Source of the DNA: Clitopilus passeckerianus
Lineage: Eukaryota; Basidiomycota; Agaricomycetes; Agaricales; Entolomataceae
Assembly (NCBI GenBank): GCA_944990035.1
Contig: CALYLX010000113.1
Location: 62,001 to 126,000, forward strand
Direction of reading: 5' to 3'
DNA: 64,000 bases
Shown: positions 54,046 to 64,000 of the stretch, piece by piece
How positions within the stretch are numbered: position 1 is the first letter of the stretch
Layout: every line of letters starts with the position of its first letter
Notes under the pieces: model-generated
What the model saw: only the letters and a program-made list of their open reading frames with translations
Databases searched by the model: none
Told to the model about the DNA's origin: nothing
Position numbers and translations under genes: made by a program

Positions 54046-56070
54046 CTACGTAGACTTCAAGGATTGACCAGATGTGATTTGATTGAAGAATTGGAGAGCA
54101 GCTTGGCCGGTAGCGAGTGTACCGTACTAAAAGGTACGGTGTTAGTTTGGGTTTACTTGCAAGGGGAGTAGAGGTATATTTTACTTTGTACGCAGGAACC
54201 AAGTGTCCAGCACCGTAGACACGAAGGTACGACAATGTACCAGCTTGCTTGTACTGTCCGGTCGACTGGCCAGCGACCTTGTAGTCGGTCCATTTTTGTT
54301 GCTTGTATTCCTTGGTGAAATTCGTTTGAAGAGCGTCCATCAGAAGTTCTACTCCGTGGAAGTTGACAATATAGTCCTGTGCGAGAAGATGGCGATGTGA
54401 GGGGCAGCCAGGCAGTAAATCAGATGTGGACCTACAGCGTCTCCGTCGAAGAGAATTGTCCTCACACCGGCGTTGATGACGGACTCTAGGTGAGGCTTGT
54501 AGCTCCTCATCCAATCGCCTGGAATAGACATCGACGTAAGTTTGCTGGTCAGTACGAAGAACCAAGAGAAACGTACCAGTTAACGCAAAGTTACCATAAA
54601 CACTCGGATTGAACTGTTGCCATTCGATATCAGCACCAATCTTGGTACGGACGGATGATAACCATTTGTCGAAGTTAGGTGGATATGGGTTGGGGTTGCG
54701 AGCCCGAATATCATAAACCTGCAGAATCGGGATTGAGAGGAAACGACTTGGATTCTCATAAGGCGCCACTCACGTCGTAGTCAGTGTTTAGAGGTGTGAG
54801 AATGTAAGTGTTACAGTATAGTAGAGCGATGAGGCAGATGGTATCCAAGCTAGTGTTGTGGCAGTTGGCAATCTAGTGGGCCATCAATCCGGAGTTGTGT
54901 AGCTCAACAAGGGTGATGCCTACCTGTTCCTTGCAACCGGCAGGGCTTTTCCAGTATATGTCTGCTTGTGAGATAACTTCCGGAGAAGTGGTTGGGTGGT
55001 ATGGATTGCTCCGTGCATAGGTGATATATCCAGCATATTGGATAAAAGCGTCCTGTCCCCAGTATCAGCATTCCACTCGGCAAAGATTTTTTTTATGTTG
55101 CCTACAGTCAAGCCGTTACCGATACCGAGGACCTTGAGGTTGAGTGGCAGGCCAGAGACAGTGCCTGCAGCAATGGCTTTGTTCTGGGAGAGGAAGTGGC
55201 TTTGCACAACTGTCAGGCCAGTCGCCAAAAATGAGATCACAAATAATACATACGCTGCGAATGCCGGACCATAATGACCTCCATATCTAAATCGACCGTT
55301 TGATTAGAAACCCAAGAAATGACCGGGGTCTGGGGAATAACTCACGATTCAGCCCAGAGCGCAAGGTCATTCTTCTGATACTTGCTGAACCTCGAGTCCT
55401 TGAGCCAAATTTGTAGGAAGGACCATATCTCAACCGCAGCTTGTGAGGACGAGTTGACTTGGAGGTCCCCATAAGAAAAGCCGACGCCAACAGGCTGGTC
55501 GATGTAGAGGACATTTGCGTTGGTATTCCAAGAATAGGGATTGGGTTCTACGGTCGAGCTGTCGTTCTTGATTCTGCATGGGCCGTGTTCTTGAACAAGG
55601 CCGAGCATGCTAGAGCTGCCAGGCTAAGAGAGGAGTCAGCCTGAGTAGCACAATGAATTGGGGACGATCTTACGCCTCCATTGAACCAGAGAGCCAACGG
55701 TGCAGTATCGGAATTGTTGCGTGCGGCGAAGAACCAGAAGAAGATGCTTTTGGTTGCAGTAATGTCGCCATATCCAGATGCCTGGTAAACCCCGGGAGTC
55801 GTTTCTAAGTCGTAGGATGAGCAACAACGGCGATCGGACCGCACAAAACTACTTACCGCATACACCAGAGTTCTCTGTCACGCGCAGGGCTCCCGGAGTA
55901 GTAGCGTTTGCAGCAGCTACTGATAACACCTTCGGATGGACTTTGGTCTGGCCAGCATCCTTCGGCCCAGGAATACCACCAATAACACCATTGAACACTG
56001 GGAACTGGCCAGCCGCCAATACGGAGAGCGGGAGGCTCAAAAGGGCAAATAGTTTTGCAGAAGAGAGCAT
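54046..56070 (-). CDS. Secreted serine carboxypeptidase, carboxypeptidase S1-like (family S10)
   Basis: Start at 56070 ([20 protein letters not shown], a signal peptide) and TAG at 54046-54048, with about nine short introns. S1-type signature: [41 protein letters not shown] (oxyanion hole), [20 protein letters not shown] then GFSYGD, the nucleophile motif [25 protein letters not shown], the catalytic Asp in [14 protein letters not shown] and the catalytic His in [11 protein letters not shown]. Removes C-terminal amino acids outside the cell or in the vacuole at acid pH. The intact Ser-Asp-His triad suggests an active enzyme. Divergently paired with the broken paralogue at 57055-59014. An ATG 66 bases further upstream would extend the frame but would bury the signal peptide. 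Confidence 0.92.
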
Positions 56071-56110
56071 AGCGGATTTTGTTGTGCAACAGTGGCACGA
56101 ATTGTGCTTC

Positions 56111-56118
56111 AATTTATA
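56111..56118 (-). promoter_or_regulatory. TATA box of carboxypeptidase 1
   Basis: TATAAATT on the minus strand, about 41 bases upstream of the ATG at 56070. Confidence 0.45.
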
Positions 56119-57054
56119 TTCCATTCCAGCATAGGTTGCAAAGCCGTAACGAATAGGCTTGGCTTTCCGGGCAGTGTTTCGTGAGTGGAGCTATTTTAGG
56201 GATGCCGAGGGGTGCCATTCGTTTGCAGCGCTGTGTGCTCCTCGCAGGCCCGAGTTGAGATGATGGATGAATCAAATTGCACCGTATGGTGGCTCGCTGG
56301 GCGGCACTATTCAGTCGCTACTGCGGAATGGGCGCTCTCCTTATTTTTATCGGGGGAATAAAGACGATGTAACGTATTCGGTTCGATCGAAGGACCGATG
56401 GAGGTGCTCTGAAGTGGATGAGCCGACGCAGCAATCGACAAGACCATAGTTCTCGAAGCGTTGAACCACTCCAGCATATTGTAAGATTAGATAACTGAGA
56501 CGCTGACGAGTTAACGTTTAGTGACCTCTGAGTCTTCGAAGGATGAGGCTGTTGGCCCAGCGTAAGTAAGTGGTGTGAAGGATTGTTTGGTGCTGTGGCT
56601 ATGCAACAAGCCATGATGAAGGTTATGCTCCAAGGGCACGTGTGTTGTATCGAAGTACATCCTCTTAACTTTCCTGCTATCTCCGCAAACTGGCATCCTT
56701 AAGCCTCTTGCGACTCGATCGACACATGTGGAGCTCATTCTCGAAGAGTATCCCGGGGGACTGGTAAATTCCACTAATTGTTACAAGTCCAAGACTTGAA
56801 GGCTCAGACTCGGAGCTGTAGACCAGTGTCCTCTGAGCAACGGACGATGATAAGTTTCCGCCTTTTGGAGCCCCAATCCGCAGTGTGTTTGAAGCTTGTT
56901 TTGTAAGCCTTTTGAGGGTATGGCGTTAAATGCTATCACAGCTTGCCCTTTGCCGTGAAACAACTCTTCTTCGGTTGCGTCCAAAGATACAGAGGGTCCT
57001 GAACAGCACCATAAATTACAGGACGATCCATGCCAGTCTACAACAAGATCTTTC
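56119..57054. other. Intergenic region between the divergent carboxypeptidase genes
   Basis: Promoter region for both genes. No other gene or repeat recognised. Confidence 0.4.
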
Positions 57055-59014
57055 ATGCTCTCTTCTGCGAGGTTACTTACGCTTGTCGGCCTCCCCCTCA
57101 TTGCCCTAGCTTCTGGTCCACTCCCAGTGGTCAATAGGACTAGTGCACAATCAAGGCAATTAAATGGTCGATCCAAGGATGCTGCTACTCCTGGTGTCCT
57201 GCGAGTGACCGAAAACTCTGGTGTTTGTGGTAGGTGATCTTATTCTGATTCTTTGTCACTATCACTCACCCTACCACGTAGAAACAACTCCTGGAGTTTA
57301 CCATGCCTCTGGATACGGCGACATTGCCGAGAACAAGAGCGTCTTCTTCTGGTTCTTTGCAGCACGCGACGATCCAGACGCTGCTCCCCTGACTTCTGAT
57401 TCTTATGGGCCTCGAACTAACCTTCCCAATAGCCTGGGGCATCTAGCATGCTCGCGCCCTTCTACGAAAATGGACCCTGTAGAGTCAAGAACGACCTCTC
57501 AAGCGTTGAATATAATCCTTATTCCTGGAATAACAATTCAAACATCCTCTACATCGATCAGCCCATCGGCACCGGTTTCTCTCACGGAGACATCCAAGTC
57601 AACAGTTCTAATGCAGCGGCCGCTGATGTGTGGTCGTTCATGCAAATTTGGCTCAATGACTCGAGGTTCAGCAAGTATCAGAATGCCGAGCTTGGGCTAT
57701 GGACTGAATCGTACGTTACCTGCCAGTGTTATGCATTTTCTCTAGTGGATTCTGATTAATCAATCGGAACAGATATGGTGGTCACTATGGTCCCGCATTT
57801 GCGGAGTACGTATCAGATTTCTCCTATATCTCTCACCGAGCTGACAAATGTTGACAGCTATTTCCTTACCCAGAACTCTGCCATTGCTGCCGGCACCGTC
57901 TCTGGTCTGGCGCTCAATCTCAAGGCTCTTGGAATCGGGAACGGCCTGACGGTGCGTAATATATATTACCCCCTTACCCCTCCTGTCATGTTAAGCCTGA
58001 TACCTACAGGACGCTCTTATCCAATGGGCTAATTTCACAACATACGCACAAAGTAATCCATACCACCCCACCACGACGCCCACCAACATCTCGCAAGGAG
58101 ACATATACTGGAAGAGCCCTGCCGGTTGCAAGGAGCAGGTAGGCTTCGGGATTTCTGAACCATGCACCTCCAGGCTGACGATGAATTAGATCAATAATTG
58201 CCGCAACACTGGCTCCGACACTCTCTGCTCTATCGCTCAACTTTACTGCGTTACTTATATCCTCACACCTCTGGGTGGTGACTATAGCGTGACTGCTGGC
58301 TTTCTACGATTATTGTCATTCCCACTAACCAACTTCGATTTTGTAGGTTTATGATGTTCGATCCAAAACCAGTCCATACCCAGATCAAGCCGCCTTTACC
58401 AAATTCTTGGCATCCTTTCAATCCAAGCTTGGTGCAGAAGTCGAGTGGAATGGGTTGAGTACCGAGGTTTACGCCCTCTTTCTTTCTACTGGTGAGGGAA
58501 TCCTGATCTCCGAGCACACCATTGACCAACATTACTATTGTTTAGGCGACTGGGTGAGGAACTACAGGCCGGCCCTCGAGAGGGTTATCAATGCCGGCGT
58601 GAGGACGCTCATCTTTGATGGAGATGCTGTACGTTCAGGCTTTGTCTGCTCGACAATTACTCACGCTGCCCTCTCTCGTACATAGGACTACGTCTGCAAC
58701 TTCCACGGACAAGAAGCTATGGTCGAAGCTCTTGAAACTAAGTTTGCCACGGAATATCAGCAACAGAATCGGACCGACTACAAAGTCGCTGGCCAGTCAG
58801 CTGGACAATATAAGCAAGCTGGGACGTTCTCGTATCTTCGGGTCTATGGTGCTGGGCACTCAGCTCCTGCATATGGGGTGAGCTAATTCCGCTCTTCTCT
58901 TACAGACACCAAGAAGGCTGACATTTTGCTTAGCACGGAACACTGGCGGTCGGTCAATCTGGTTTTCAGTATTTTAACCAGATCATGTCTGGACAGTTTT
59001 TGAGCTCTACATAA
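57055..59014 (+). pseudogene. Carboxypeptidase S1-like paralogue, probably broken
   Basis: Start MLSSARLLTLVGLPLIALAS (signal peptide), then GVCETTPGVYHASGYGD and [16 protein letters not shown]. At about 57392 the sequence leaves the family: the LALWFNGG segment and the 5' splice site that follows it in the paralogue are missing, while the 3' splice site and PGASSM remain (57430-57450). The frames on the two sides differ, and no GT lies between to allow splicing. Downstream the gene looks normal: [67 protein letters not shown] and a TAA at 59014. Loss of the oxyanion-hole segment plus a frameshift should abolish function. The rest is well preserved, so the break is recent or, less likely, a sequence error. 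Confidence 0.8.
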
Positions 59015-60715
59015 CATTGAAATTATTATCTACGTATTGGCTATCTCCTTCCGGCTGGTGTTCTCGTAAAGTATAAGACGCCTCTGAGAGCCTTATCACC
59101 AATGTTCCTAATGGAGATAGTTGCCCAACAACCATTGGAGGTGGAGGCGTCGGCGCGTCGCGGTCGTCCCAGGTCATTCATTCACTGCCATGTCGACATA
59201 CAAAGGCTTTCCAAAGATGGCGCATCTTCCCATGCAACCTGTGGTCAACGAACAAGAGTCGCTTTGGTGACCCACGTTCCGTAACGTCTTTATGTTCTTG
59301 ACATGACTTCTGATACTAGAGCGAAGTGCCGTCGGAAGCCCACGGCAGAACCCCTTGCTTGTTTACCATCGATCGGCTTCAGGCTTCGTAATCATTCAAT
59401 TCACATAAGGAATTACATTCTACGGCTTACACTTAGTTTAGGTATCATACGTCAGAAAACGGGGACTGTAATGCAGTAAATGCTCCGACAACGGAATGGT
59501 GCGGCGAAGTTCGAACGGCACCTTGCAACCAACGTGAAGGAAATGAAAAGCAGCGCAGTGGAACCACTGTCCGGCTCGATGTGTTTGGGAGGTGATGAAC
59601 ACTGGTGCTCCCGTGCCGGCACCAGCACCACCCAAAGTTCCTTGAACCTCAAGAAGTCCCCAGCTAGCTCAGTGGCGAGTGTAGCCCATACATCCACTTT
59701 TGTCTCGGAAGACAGATAGCCATATCAGCGATAGCCATGACATCTGAGGATAGACTCCCTCCCAACTAGGAGTTGACACAAGAGACAAAGTCAGGTGGTA
59801 CGGGGCGCTTCCTTGGGATAGAGGATTGTGGGAGGATTCCATATGAGACCCGAGTCCAAGGGGAGGGAGGGGCAGACTATGTTCAATGACCGACAATACA
59901 ATGAGAACTCACATCATATGCGCTTGTAGGGTTGGGAGTGCGGGTGGAGGAACTTCAGGTCTTTGGAATGGTCGGCCAATTGAGGCTCTCTACATTGGCA
60001 TAAGTGCCTGAACGACTCATAGAGGATATATGGACACACCAACAATCGTCACACATCTCCTCTTGCGTCATGACGAGCGTATGGTACGCTCGTAATCTGT
60101 TGAGCAATTCATGTTTGGATGGAAGGATACTGACATACTTTCGTGGCCATATCCCCTGTCAAGCATACACTGCACCAACTTTGTGCAGCTCCTTCCGCCT
60201 CGAAGTGAGAGGAGCACCTGAGCAATTGGTGAGAATCTTGACACATTTAGACTTGCACAATAGTACAGGTAAGGGCCGGAGAACGTGATCACTCACTGAA
60301 GACACTCCGCAGAACACAAGCACGGCAGGATGACCTGGAAATGCAACGAATTCACCTTGAAGGGATCTGAGCCAAATGAGCAATGAAAGGTCATGTAAAA
60401 ACTGGCTTAGGTGAATAGATGTATATTTGAGGGCCCAATGTTACTGTCAACGGTACAGGACTGCAGAATTATACAAAGCAAGACGCTATTCAAGCGACCC
60501 ATGCCCAAGAGTAGGTGATGATGGTGGTCAAGAATCAGAAGGTGGGAAAATCTTTACTTTTTCGTTTGTTTGGTTCTTGGCCGCTGGTTGCACAGGGTCG
60601 TTGCAGGGTGGGGTTGGAAAGACCCTTGACAAGCAAGGGGATTGCATGATGCAACCAGAATGCAATGACGACCAGGCGAACTCGGACTCGAGCGTCTCAA
60701 CGCGTCTTTGGAACG
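59015..60715. other. Intergenic stretch before the dynamin-like pseudogene
   Basis: About 1.7 kb with no recognisable gene or repeat. Confidence 0.4.
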
Positions 60716-60724
60716 TATAAAAGG
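60716..60724 (+). promoter_or_regulatory. TATA box of the dynamin-like gene
   Basis: TATAAAAGG, 64 bases upstream of the ATG at 60780. The promoter appears intact although the gene is broken. Confidence 0.5.
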
Positions 60725-60779
60725 CCTGGAGGAGCTTCAGAATAGTCATCAAACTACTACCTGATTCATTCTTCTAAGA

Positions 60780-63640
60780 ATGACTCAAACCTGCGAGGAG
60801 ACTCGCCTTCATGAATCGAAATATATCGAGCGAAGAAAGGAGCTGCTTTCACTGGTGAACCAGCTTCATTCCATTGGGTACGGGTTGAGATCCTTCTTGA
60901 TCTCTGCCAAGCTGATTTTTCTTTGTTAGTGCTCAGGACATCATAGATCTTCCGCGGATTACTGTCATTGGCAAACAGAGTGCAGGTGCGTTCCCCCCTT
61001 TCTTCAAAGCGTTTTATTCAACTAAACCCACGTCTTCCAGGAAAGTCCAGTGTCGTCGAAGCAATCTCGGGAATCAAAGTTCCTTGAGACGCAGGAACTT
61101 GTACCCGATGTCCTCTGGAATGCCCCCTCCAATCCACTTCCCCTGATACGCCTTGGTCCTGCCAGGTTTTCATCCGCTGGGAATATACCGTTAACGGAAC
61201 CCATGCTTGCAACCCTGAAGTCAAGTTTGGAGAAGTCATCAGTGATAAATCGAAGGTGGAAGAGAGGTTGAGGAGAGCACAATTTGCGTGCTTACACCCC
61301 TCAAAAACACTTGACCAAGTTTTGGGTATGAGGGAGGACGAGTTGAAGGGAGCGGGAGCTGTTGATGGAGTGCAGGAAACGCCAATCTTTGGAAAGAAGA
61401 AAGTTAATTCTCCAGGAATGTAGTTTGTGTTGACATTCAAGGGCCTGGGCTCCCGGACCCGTCATTTATCGACTTGCCCGGTAAGGCTTCTTTGACACAT
61501 CCCTTGTTATATTGAACTAATTGATTTGTGGATCAGGTCTGATCCAGAACGCCGAACCAGAGGATGTTCAACTAGTGGAGGATTTGGTGATGTCCAATAT
61601 TCAGGGCAACTGCCTCATTCTTGTCGCCATGCCTGTAACAGGTAAATCCCTCCTCCAATGTTATGAAGCACTTGTTGACAACACTCTAAAGATGACATCG
61701 AGAATCAGAAAGCCCTCCGCCTCGCCCAGCGTGTCGACCCATACGGCCGACGCACCATCGGTGTACTCACTAAACCTGACCTCTTCGCACCTTCCTCAAC
61801 CAATGCGCGTCAAATGTGATTCGATATCATCGAGGGACGTAAACACACTCTGAAGCACGGGTACTACTGCGTCAGACAACCTGACGACTCGGAGCGAGAA
61901 GCTGGGATCACGAGAACGGGCGCGAGGCAGGCAAAGGAGAGGTTCTTTGCAAGCAATGAGCTGTGGAGCAATCTGACTGAGAAGACAAAGAAGAGGTTGG
62001 GGACGGATGGGCTGATTGATATGGTGGGGGAGCTGTTACTGCAGGTTATTAATGAGAGGTCAGTACTTACACTTCGCGCACTTGTTGTGCTTAGACCAGC
62101 GACTGACGTGCCCATTCAATAGCTTGCCGAGGATCAGGGAGGAAGTTGCCAAAAACCTTGAGGTGTGCAAACGGGATCTCCAGGCTCTCCCTCCTGTCCT
62201 AGACACGGGCCCTTCGGAGTATATGCTCAAAGTGCTCACGTCTCTTACCAATGACTTCTTGGAATTTGTTCGAGGTGACCCGGATAATAGCCGACTCATT
62301 CATGGGAACAGGGAGGCGTTCGAGGCGTTCAAAAACAGGATCAAGGGAACTAGCCCGCAATTCGTGGCTAAGCCGTATAGGCTGGGCTCGGAATGGCGGC
62401 CTGCAAATCCGAGTTTGGAAAAGTTGAGTTGGAGTGGGGAAGGATTTACGCTGGGGGATATGAAGAAGCACATTGAAAGGTGAATCAAAGTTTATGCTCT
62501 GATCTAGTGGTTTCTGGGTTTACTGATCTTGGTTTCACAAGGTCCGTTACGAGGGAGTTGCGAGGGAACGTGCCCTATCCGGCAAAAGTCAGCCTTATCG
62601 TGGCTTATCAGAAGCATTGGCCTAACCATATGCTGGAATGTTATAATCGCGTAAGGATGTCGTTGGCGGAAGTCCTGGACGAGTGTGTGAAGAAGAATTT
62701 CAAGCAGCACGAGAGGGTACTAGAGCCTTTGAGGTCAGCCATTCTTCATACCTGAAGGGATCCTTTATACGGATTCGGTTGCGTGATTAGAGCGTATGTT
62801 GACCAACTGATTAAGGCTCAGTACAATAATTGCTTTGAATTCCTGGAAGCTTCCCTCGAAACCGAGCGTACTCCGTTCACGCAGAACGACCATTATCTCG
62901 ACTCGTCGACTGAGAAGTGGCTCGCAAAGTACAGGGATGAGAGGGCGAGTGCCAAGCTGCAAGGAAAGTCGAGTGATGTTCCAGCTGCGAATGGTATACC
63001 GCCGAACTCAGCGTCAACGGCAGGTGCAAAGTCAAGTGCCCCGGCTGGAGCTCAGCCAGGACCGTCCGGCTTTGCTACCCAATCCCAGCCCACTTCGCAA
63101 TTTTCCTCATTAGGGAAACCTCACGACCCTAATCCTTTTGCAACGTCTGGTTCTGCTGGGCCCTCTAGTAGTGCTACACCGGCTGGCGCTTTTGTTTCTG
63201 CCACCCCCACGAAACCTTCGAGGAACAATGACCCAGTTCCCGGCTTCTTTGGGCCCAAACTCACTACCACTGCTACAGGTACTCCTGGATCTACGTCTGC
63301 TCTTCATCTATTCGTGGCTCCGCAGACACCTTTCTGGGAAATCCCGGCGGCGGAGAAGAGTCTAGAAGGATTCGGGTACAAATCACCGCCGCCACCAGAA
63401 AAGGATCAGGACAAAGTGAAGGAGGCTTTGGCGATGCTTGCTTCGCTTAGATATACGGGTTTGAAGGAAGACGATTTGGGGAAACTGAACCCTGCTGAGT
63501 ATGAGACGGAGCTGAAGGTCGGGGGATATTTCGAAGTTTCTCATAAGGTTAGTGGTCTTTACATCGGGCGTGCAGAGGATACGGGTCGTTGAAATTCTTG
63601 GTTTGGATTTTCTAGAGAATTATCGAGAACATTCCTTCCC
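60780..63640 (+). pseudogene. Dynamin-superfamily GTPase pseudogene (Mx/dynamin-like)
   Basis: Start MTQTCEETRLHESKYIERR. P-loop GKQSAGKSSVVEAISG, switch 1 DAGTCTRCPLEC, switch 2 DLPG after GPGLPDPSFI, then [11 protein letters not shown] (G4). The stalk follows (HGYYCVRQPDD, LPRIREEVAKNLE), then a Ser/Pro/Thr-rich insert (about 62960-63300) and the start of the GTPase effector domain (NPAEYETELKVGGYFEVSHK, intron, RIIENIPS). Breaks: TGA at 61085-61087 where the family has Arg (VPRDAGTC); a frame change near 61415 (two extra G); TGA at 61817-61819 where Trp is expected; and the effector domain cut at 63640 by a poly-T tract and retroelement. Such GTPases remodel membranes. The promoter and most splice sites persist, so decay is fairly recent. 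Confidence 0.85.
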
Positions 63641-64000
63641 TTTTTTTTTTTTTTTTTTTTTTTGAATCCACAGGAGACCCCGGAGGGGTCTCAAGATGTA
63701 TTTTAGACTAAACAAAATACACAAAAAAAATTAAGGTGCTCGTTCGCAGTCCCTAGGAGGCAGGCTACACCTAAATCATCCTCCTCATCAGTCTGCTCTG
63801 ACGCCCGCCCTCAGTGACCGGATTTCATAGGAGTTCCACCTCATTCTCCGGGGTTGCTGAGTGTATATCCCACCGACTATCCGCGTGATCGCCGTGACAT
63901 GCAAGGCTCCCACCCGTCGGCGAACCGAACACGATGGTTGCTGCGGTCAAAGACCTCCCCAATTGGTGCTGCGCAAAGCGCCTTACACGGCATGGCCTCC
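63641..64000 (-). mobile_element. 3' end of a probable non-LTR retroelement inserted antisense in the dynamin gene
   Basis: Twenty-three T (63641-63663) are followed by GAATCCACAGGAGACCCC and unrelated sequence to the window end. On the minus strand this reads as an element ending in a poly-A tail. Just before the tail is a perfect 8-bp hairpin (63674-63681 with 63685-63692, loop of three), common at the 3' end of LINEs and SINEs. No coding domain is visible in the 340 bases available. The element runs off the window, so the type and target-site duplication cannot be seen. Confidence 0.65.

Noticed and set aside
54046..59014. Loss of the catalytic motif because the carboxypeptidases have AESYGG or TESYGG instead of GESYGG
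   Set aside because: Carboxypeptidase S1-type enzymes are known to vary at this position. Ser, Asp and His are all present.

Overview
The window looks like nuclear DNA of a mushroom-type basidiomycete (Agaricomycetes). Genes are dense and split by many 45-60 bp GT-AG introns with CTAAC/CTGAC-like branch points. The recognisable proteins are typical fungal ones: RNA polymerase II RPB1, ESCRT-0 Vps27, a TMEM184-type membrane protein, a pepsin-like protease and carboxypeptidase S1 homologues. No bacterial, viral or organellar genes were seen. All gene models were built by eye from open frames, splice sites and remembered family motifs, without searches or RNA data.

Layout. 1-2815: repeat copy A. 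2905-3153: doubtful small ORF. 4967-5430: probable Mediator subunit MED9. 5912-7384: secretory single-pass membrane protein with a Kre9/Knh1-like ectodomain. 7690-8660: repeat fragment D. 9583-11208 (-) and 13888-15172 (+): divergent pair of an unrecognised family. 15592-18453 (-): Prp43-like DExH helicase. 18452-18810: decayed opposing ORF. 19691-24420: repeat copy B. 25642-28091 (-): Vps27. 30443-32403: TMEM184-like. 33515-40060: RPB1. 40469-42068: aspartic protease. 42644-43783: second Kre9/Knh1-like membrane protein. 45081-49600: repeat copy C. 50350-50706 (-): opposing small ORF. 50705-53860: second Prp43-like helicase. 54046-56070 (-) and 57055-59014 (+): divergent carboxypeptidase S1 pair, the second one broken. 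60780-63640: dynamin-like GTPase pseudogene, cut by the 3' end of a non-LTR retroelement (63641-64000).

Two larger patterns stand out. First, helicase + opposing ORF + repeat (15.6-24.4 kb) recurs in inverted orientation at 45.1-53.9 kb. The arms are about 8.8 kb each and surround a roughly 20.7 kb core holding VPS27, TMEM184, RPB1, the protease and a membrane protein. The helicases differ clearly, so the duplication is old. Second, the repeat family in the arms (copies A, B, C, fragment D) has no transposase or reverse transcriptase. It does have the layout of a multi-exon Pol II transcription unit: a TATA box (A and C), a conserved first exon and a series of conserved GT-AG introns, one of which is exactly 56 nt in all three large copies. 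It lacks a shared long reading frame. It may be a spliced non-coding or decayed gene family spread as a repeat, and it is the best candidate for something undescribed here.

The core genes (RPB1, MED9, Vps27, TMEM184) are housekeeping. The flanks are rich in paralogue pairs (helicase, carboxypeptidase, Kre9-like, unknown family) and decaying genes, as expected of a duplication-prone, repeat-invaded segment.
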